Of a stretch of DNA of 32,500 nt, positions 27,245 through 32,500 are shown piece after piece. The stretch comes from Cryptomeria japonica. Taxonomy: Eukaryota > Streptophyta > Pinopsida > Cupressales > Cupressaceae. A program made the translations under genes and the position numbers. The notes under the pieces were generated by a model. The model was given only the letters and a program-made list of their open reading frames with translations. It made no database searches and had not been told where the DNA came from. The DNA lies in assembly GCF_030272615.1 (NCBI RefSeq), contig NW_026729173.1, positions 115,001-147,500 on the forward strand, given 5' to 3'. How positions within the stretch are numbered: the stretch's first letter is position 1; the number at the start of each line of letters is the position of its first letter.

Positions 27245-30200
27245 CCCGATTGCTATGCGGTGAGGCTCCTCGGCCGCCTCGGAACTATCTGTGTATCAGA
27301 CGCATCGCGGGATAAGGGGTTGGCAACGGTAGTCGCCCCAAGCGCGTCCGATGCTTGGACCATTCCGAGGCGGCCCTGAAGCCTCTTCCGTCTAGCCGTT
27401 GGGTCCTTCTCGCCGCATCCCTTGCCTCGCACCCCGATTGCTATGCGGTGAGGCTCCTCGGCCGCCTTGGAACTATCTGTGTATCAGACGCATCGCGGGA
27501 TAAGGGGTTGTCACTGGTAGTCGCCCCAAGCGCGTCCGATGCTTGGACCATTCCGAGGCGGCCCTGAAGCCTCTTCCGTCTAGCCGTTGGGTCCTTCTCG
27601 CCGCATCCCTCGACTCGCACCCCGATTGCTATGCGGTGAGGCTCCTCGGCCGCCTTGGAACTATCTGTGTATCGGACGCGTCGCGGGATAAGGGGTTGTC
27701 ACTGGTAGTCGCCCCAAGCGCGTCCGATGCTTGGACCATTCCGAGGCGGCCCTGAAGCCTCTTCCGTCTAGCCGTTGGGTCCTTCTCGCCGCATCCCTCG
27801 CCTCGCACCCCGATTGCTATGCGGTGAGGCTCCTCGGCCGCCTTGGAACTATCTGTGTATCGGACGCGTCGCGGGATAAGGGGTTGTCACTGGTAGTCGC
27901 CCCAAGCGCGTGCGATGCATGGACCATTCCCAGGCGGCCCTGAAGCCTCTTCCGTCTAGCCGTTGGGTCCTTCTCGCCGCATCCCTCGCCTCGCACCCCG
28001 ATTGCTATGCGGTGAGGCTCCTCGGCCGCCTTGGAACTATCTGTGTATCGGACGCGTCGCGGGATAAGGGGTTGTCACTGGTAGTCGCCCCAAGCGCGTC
28101 CGATGCTTGGACCATTCCGAGGCGGCCCTGAAGCCTCTTCCGTCTAGCCGTTGGGTCCTTCTCGCCGCATCCCTCGCCTCGCACCCCGATTGCTATGCGG
28201 TGAGGCTCCTCGGCCGCCTTGGAACTATCTGTGTATCGGACGCGTCGCGGGATAAGGGGTTGTCACTGGTAGTCGCCCCAAGCGCGTCCGATGCTTGGAC
28301 CATTCCGAGGCGGCCCTGAAGCCTCTTCCGTCTAGCCGTTGGGTCCTTCTCGCCGCATCCCTCGCCTCGCACCCCGATTGCTATGCGGTGAGGCTCCTCG
28401 GCCGCCTTGGAACTATCTGTGTATCGGACGCGTCGCGGGATAAGGGGTTGTCACTGGTAGTCGCCCCAAGCGCGTCCGATGCTTGGACCATTCCGAGGCG
28501 GCCCTGAAGCCTCTTCCGTCTAGCCGTTGGGTCCTTCTCGCCGCATCCCTCGCCTCGCACCCCGATTGCTATGCGGTGAGGCTCCTCGGCCGCCTTGGAA
28601 CTATCTGTGTATCGGACGCATCGCGGGATAAGGGGTTGTCACTGGTAGTCGCCCCAAGCGCGTCCGATGCTTGGACCATTCCGAGGCGGCCCTGAAGCCT
28701 CTTCCGTCTAGCCGTTGGGTCCTTCTCGCCGCATCCCTCGCCTCGCACCCCGATTGCTATGCGGTGAGGCTCCTCGGCCGCCTTGGAACTATCTGTGTAT
28801 CGGACGCGTCGCGGGATAAGGGGTTGTCACTGGTAGTCGCCCCAAGCGCGTCCGATGCTTGGACCATTCCGAGGCGGCCCTGAAGCCTCTTCCGTCTAGC
28901 CGTTGGGTCCTTCTCGCCGCATCCCTCGCCTCGCACCCCGATTGCTATGCGGTGAGGCTCCTCGGCCGCCTTGGAACTATCTGTGTATCGGACGCGTCGC
29001 GGGATAAGGGGTTGTCACTGGTAGTCGCCCCAAGCGCGTCCGATGCTTGGACCATTCCGAGGCGGACCTGAAGCCTCTTCCGTCTAGCCGTTGGGTCCTT
29101 CTCGCCGCATCCCTCGCCTCGCACCCCGATTGCTATGCGGTGAGGCTCCTCGGCCGCCTTGGAACTATCTGTGTATCGGACGCGTCGCGGGATAAGGGGT
29201 TGTCACTGGTAGTCGCCCCAAGCGCGTCCGATGCTTGGACCATTCCGAGGCGGCCCTGAAGCCTCTTCCGTCTAGCCGTTGGGTCCTTCTTGCCGCATCC
29301 CTCGCCTCGCACCCCGATTGCTATGCGGTGAGGCTCCTCGGCCGCCTTGGAACTATCTGTGTATCGGACGCGTCGCGGGATAAGGGGTTGTCACTGGTAG
29401 TCGCCCCAAGCGCGTCCGATGCTTGGACCATTCCGAGGCGGCCCTGAAGCCTCTTCCGTCTAGCCGTTGGGTCCTTCTCGCCGCATCCCTCGCCTCGCAC
29501 CCCGATTGCTATGCGGTGAGGCTCCTCGGCCGCCTTGGAACTATCTGTGTATCGGACGCATCGCGGGATAAGGGGTTGTCACTGGTAGTCGCCCCAAGCG
29601 CGTCCGATGCTTGGACCATTCCGAGGCGGCCCTGAAGCCTCTTCCGTCTAGCCGTTGGGTCCTTCTCGCCGCATCCCTCGCCTCGCACCCCGATTGCTAT
29701 GCGGTGAGGCTCCTCGGCCGCCTTGGAACTATCTGTGTATCGGACGCGTCGCGGGATAAGGGGTTGTCACTGGTAGTCGCCCCAAGCGCGTCCGATGCTT
29801 GGACCATTCCGAGGCGGACCTGAAGCCTCTTCCGTCTAGCCGTTGGGTCCTTCTCGCCGCATCCCTCGCCTCGCACCCCGATTGCTATGCGGTGAGGCTC
29901 CTCGGCCGCCTTGGAACTATCTGTGTATCGGACGCGTCGCGGGATAAGGGGTTGTCACTGGTAGTCGCCCCAAGCGCGTCCGATGCTTGGACCATTCCGA
30001 GGCGGCCCTGAAGCCTCTTCCGTCTAGCCGTTGGGTCCTTCTCGCCGCATCCCTCGCCTCGCACCCCGATTGCTATGCGGTGAGGCTCCTCGGCCGCCTT
30101 GGAACTATCTGTGTATCGGACGCGTCGCGGGATAAGGGGTTGTCACTGGTAGTCGCCCCAAGCGCGTCCGATGCTTGGACCATTCCGAGGCGGACCTGAA

Positions 30201-32130
30201 GCCTCTTCCCTCTAGCCGTTGGGGCTTTCTCGCCGCATCCCTCGCCTCGCACCCCGATTGCTATTCGGTGAGGCTCCTCGGCCGCCTTGGAACTATCTGT
30301 GTATCGGACGCATCGCGGGATAAGGGGTTGGCAGTGGTAGTCGCCCCAAGCGCGTCCGATGCTTGGACCATTCCGAGGCGGCCCTGCAGCCTCTTCCGTC
30401 TAGCCGTTGGGGCCATCTCGCTGCATCCCCCACCTCGCACCACGATTGCTATGCGGTGAGGCTCCTTGGCCGCCTCGGAACTATCTGTGTATCGGACGCA
30501 TCGCGGGATAAGGGGTTGTCACTGGTAGTCGCCCCAAGCGCGTCCGATGCTTGGACTATTCCGAGGCGGCCCTGCAGCCTCTTCCGTCTAGCCGTTGGGG
30601 CCATCTCGCCGCATCCCCCAGCTCCTCGGCCGCCTCGGAACTATCTGTGTATCGGACGCATCGCGGGATAAGGGGTTGGCAGTGGTAGTCGCCCCAAGCG
30701 CGTTCGATGCTTGGACTATTCCGAGGCGGCCCCGCAGCCTCTTCCGTCTACCCTTTGGGGCCATCTCGCCGCATCCCTCGCCTCGCACCCCGATTGCTAT
30801 GCGGTGAGGCTCCTCGGCCGCCTGGGAACTATCTTCGTATCGGATGCATCGCGGGATAAGGGGTTGTCACTGGTAGTCGCCCCAAGCGCGTCCGATGCTT
30901 GGACTATTCCGAGGCGGCCCTGTGGCCTCTTCCGTCTAGCCGTTGGGGCCATCTCGCCGCATCCCTCACCTCGCACCCCCATTGCTATGCGGTGAGGCTC
31001 CTCGGCCGCCTTGGAACTGTCTTCGTATCGGAAGCATCGCGGGATAAGGGGTTGTCACTGGTAGTCGCCCCAAGCGCGTCCGATGCTTGGACTATTCCGA
31101 GGCGGCCCTGCAGCCTCTTCCGTCTAGCCGTTGGGGCCATCTCGCCGCATCCCCCACCTCGCACCCGGATTGCTATGCGGTGAGGCTCCTCGGCCGCCTT
31201 GGAACTATCTTCGTATCGGACGCATCGCGGGATAAGGGGTTGTCACTGGTAGTCGCCCCAAGCGCGTCCGATGCTTGGACTATTCCGACGCGGCCCTGTG
31301 GCCTCTTCCGTCTAGCCGTTGGGGCCATCTCGCCGCATCCCCCACCTCGCACCCCGATTGCTATGCGGTGAGGCTCCTCGGCCGCCTTGGAACCATCTTC
31401 GTATCGGACGCATCGCGGGATGAGGGGTTGTCACTGGTAGTCGCCCCAAGCGCGTCCGATGCTTGGACCATTCCGAGGCGGCCCTGAAGCCTCTTCCGTC
31501 TAGCCGTTGGGGCCTTCCCGCCCCATCCCTCGCCTCGCACCCCCGATTGCTATGCGGTGAGGCTCCTCGGCCGCCTTGGAACCATCTGTGTATCGGACGC
31601 ATCGCGGGATAAGGGGTTGGCACTGGTAGTCGCCCCAAGCGCGTCCGATGCTTGGAGCATTCCGAGGTGGCCCTGAAGCCTCTTCCGTCTAGCCGTTGGG
31701 GCCTTCCCGCCCCATCCCTCGCCTCGCACCCCGATTGATATGCGGTGAGGCTCCTCGGCCGCCTTGGAACTATCTGTGTATCGGACGCATCGCGGGATAA
31801 GGGGTTGGCACTGGTAGTCGTCCCAATCGCGTCCGATGCTTGGACCATTCCGAGGCGGCCCTGCAGCCTCTTCCGTTTAGCCGTCGGGGCCTTCCCGCCG
31901 CATCCCTCGCCTCGCATCCCGATTCCTATGCGGTGAGTCTTCTCGGCCGCCGCGGAACTATACCTGTTATTGCTACTGCATCCTTCGGCTGGTAACCTCC
32001 TCTGCCGCCTTGGAACGTTCTCTTTGTCGGACGCGTCGCGGGATAAGGGGTTGGCACTGGTAGTCGCCCCAAGCGCGCCCGATGCATAGACCGCTCCGAG
32101 TTGACCTTGCTTTCAGCCTCTCACATGCAT
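27245..32130 (+). repeat. 188-bp tandem repeat array (about 25 units)
   Basis: Head-to-tail units starting around CCGATTGCTATGCGGTGAGG. From 27245 to about 30440 there are 17 units of exactly 188 bp, nearly identical. The next unit (30441-30600) is 160 bp through a 28-bp deletion; later units are 188-189 bp and more diverged, with the last recognisable one near 31918-32130. Each unit contains nested inverted repeats. A 70-codon frame recurs once per unit but cannot run on because 188 is not a multiple of three; it is not a gene. Confidence 0.95.
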
Positions 32131-32460
32131 AGACCTCTCTGAGTCGACCCTGCAGCCTCTCACGTTTAGCCTTTGGAATCTCGCCTCACAACATGATTGC
32201 TATCCTTGATGCATCCCTTGCCTCGAGCCCTGATTGCTTTCTTGGCTGCATCCCTCCTCTCCTCACAGCCCGGTTGTCATCACTGCTTCATCCGTCGCTT
32301 CATGCATTCTGGCTGCTGGGCCCTTCCCACCGCACACCTCGATTGCTATCTCTTCTGCATCACACACCCCGATTGCTATCTCTGCTACATCCCTCGGCTC
32401 TCACTTCTGCATCCTTCGCCTCCCACCTCGATTGCTATCAATGCTGCATCCGTAACCTCA
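32131..32460 (+). repeat. Degenerate short repeats after the 188-bp array
   Basis: Loose repeats of GATTGCTATC, GCATCCCTCG and CCTCGCACCCC type, fragments of the 188-bp unit, without a regular period. No gene. At 32461-32500 the sequence CCCCGATTGCTATGCGGGG begins another 188-bp-like unit cut by the window edge. Confidence 0.75.
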
Positions 32461-32500
32461 CACCCCGATTGCTATGCGGGGAGGCTCCTTGGCCGCCTTG

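Larger units (their letters stand above)
26876..32500 (+). other. Presumed 5' external transcribed spacer (partial)
   Basis: Region downstream of the last Pol I motif: a leader with a long hairpin, the 188-bp array, a degenerate repeat stretch and the start of another 188-bp unit at the window edge. The 18S gene is not reached, so the ETS would be at least 5.6 kb, longer than in most angiosperms. The call rests on promoter position and on the absence of any other initiation motif; the array could instead be untranscribed if an unseen promoter lies right of the window. Confidence 0.6.

Noticed and set aside
27355-30199. A 70-codon frame starting MDHSEAALKPLPSS repeated about 15 times
   Set aside because: One per 188-bp unit; the period is not a multiple of three, so each ends in the next unit. 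It is identical because the DNA is identical. No start context or domain.
27245-32130. CRISPR-like array of regular direct repeats
   Set aside because: Units are contiguous 188-bp tandem copies without unique spacers, next to eukaryotic Pol I promoters.

Overview
The window is non-coding nuclear ribosomal DNA from a land plant: part of a very long 35S (18S-5.8S-26S) intergenic spacer. It contains no 18S, 5.8S or 26S sequence. Three things identify it. First, four perfect copies of a plant-type 118-nt 5S rRNA gene lie on the minus strand at 1797-1914, 7831-7948, 13865-13982 and 19898-20015. Second, a cluster of 13 plus-strand copies of the plant RNA polymerase I initiation motif TATATAGGGG lies at 22.7-26.9 kb. 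Third, a GC-rich 188-bp tandem array follows the last of these promoters, as expected for a 5' external transcribed spacer (5' ETS). 5S genes inside the 35S spacer are the 'linked' (L-type) arrangement, known from bryophytes, ferns, some Asteraceae and some gymnosperms. The 5S sequence and the spacer length (over 32 kb) suggest a gymnosperm to me, but the species cannot be fixed from this sequence alone. The 18S gene should lie to the right of the window and the preceding 26S gene to the left.

Layout. (1) 1-21265: three complete and one truncated copy of a ~6034-bp unit; the array continues left of the window. In order, each unit holds a GGTGCGCACC-rich block, a GC-rich stretch, the antisense 5S gene, a 5' flank of about 700 bp, a CACC-rich minisatellite, and five modules each carrying a conserved ~100-bp T-rich element. 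(2) 20745-22480: the CACC minisatellite of the fourth unit, which continues about 1.2 kb past the point where the 6-kb homology ends. That break is at the centre of a 24-bp perfect palindrome. (3) 22481-22665: short GTGCACC repeats. (4) 22666-27000: Pol I promoter region with three families of duplicated promoter modules (about 157, 311 and 450-490 bp), interrupted by a GTGCCCTCCAAAA repeat block and a 50/56-bp repeat block. (5) 26876 to the right edge: presumed 5' ETS, starting with a long near-perfect hairpin and dominated by about 25 copies of a 188-bp repeat, each able to fold into a rod-like hairpin.

Working model (inference): Pol III transcribes the 5S genes leftward from their internal promoters. 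Pol I transcribes rightward from the gene promoter at 26871-26880 into the ETS repeats and 18S, and the twelve upstream copies act as spacer promoters. I call no protein-coding genes. The many long open frames on both strands are by-products of stop-poor, GC-rich tandem repeats and appear in several frames at once.
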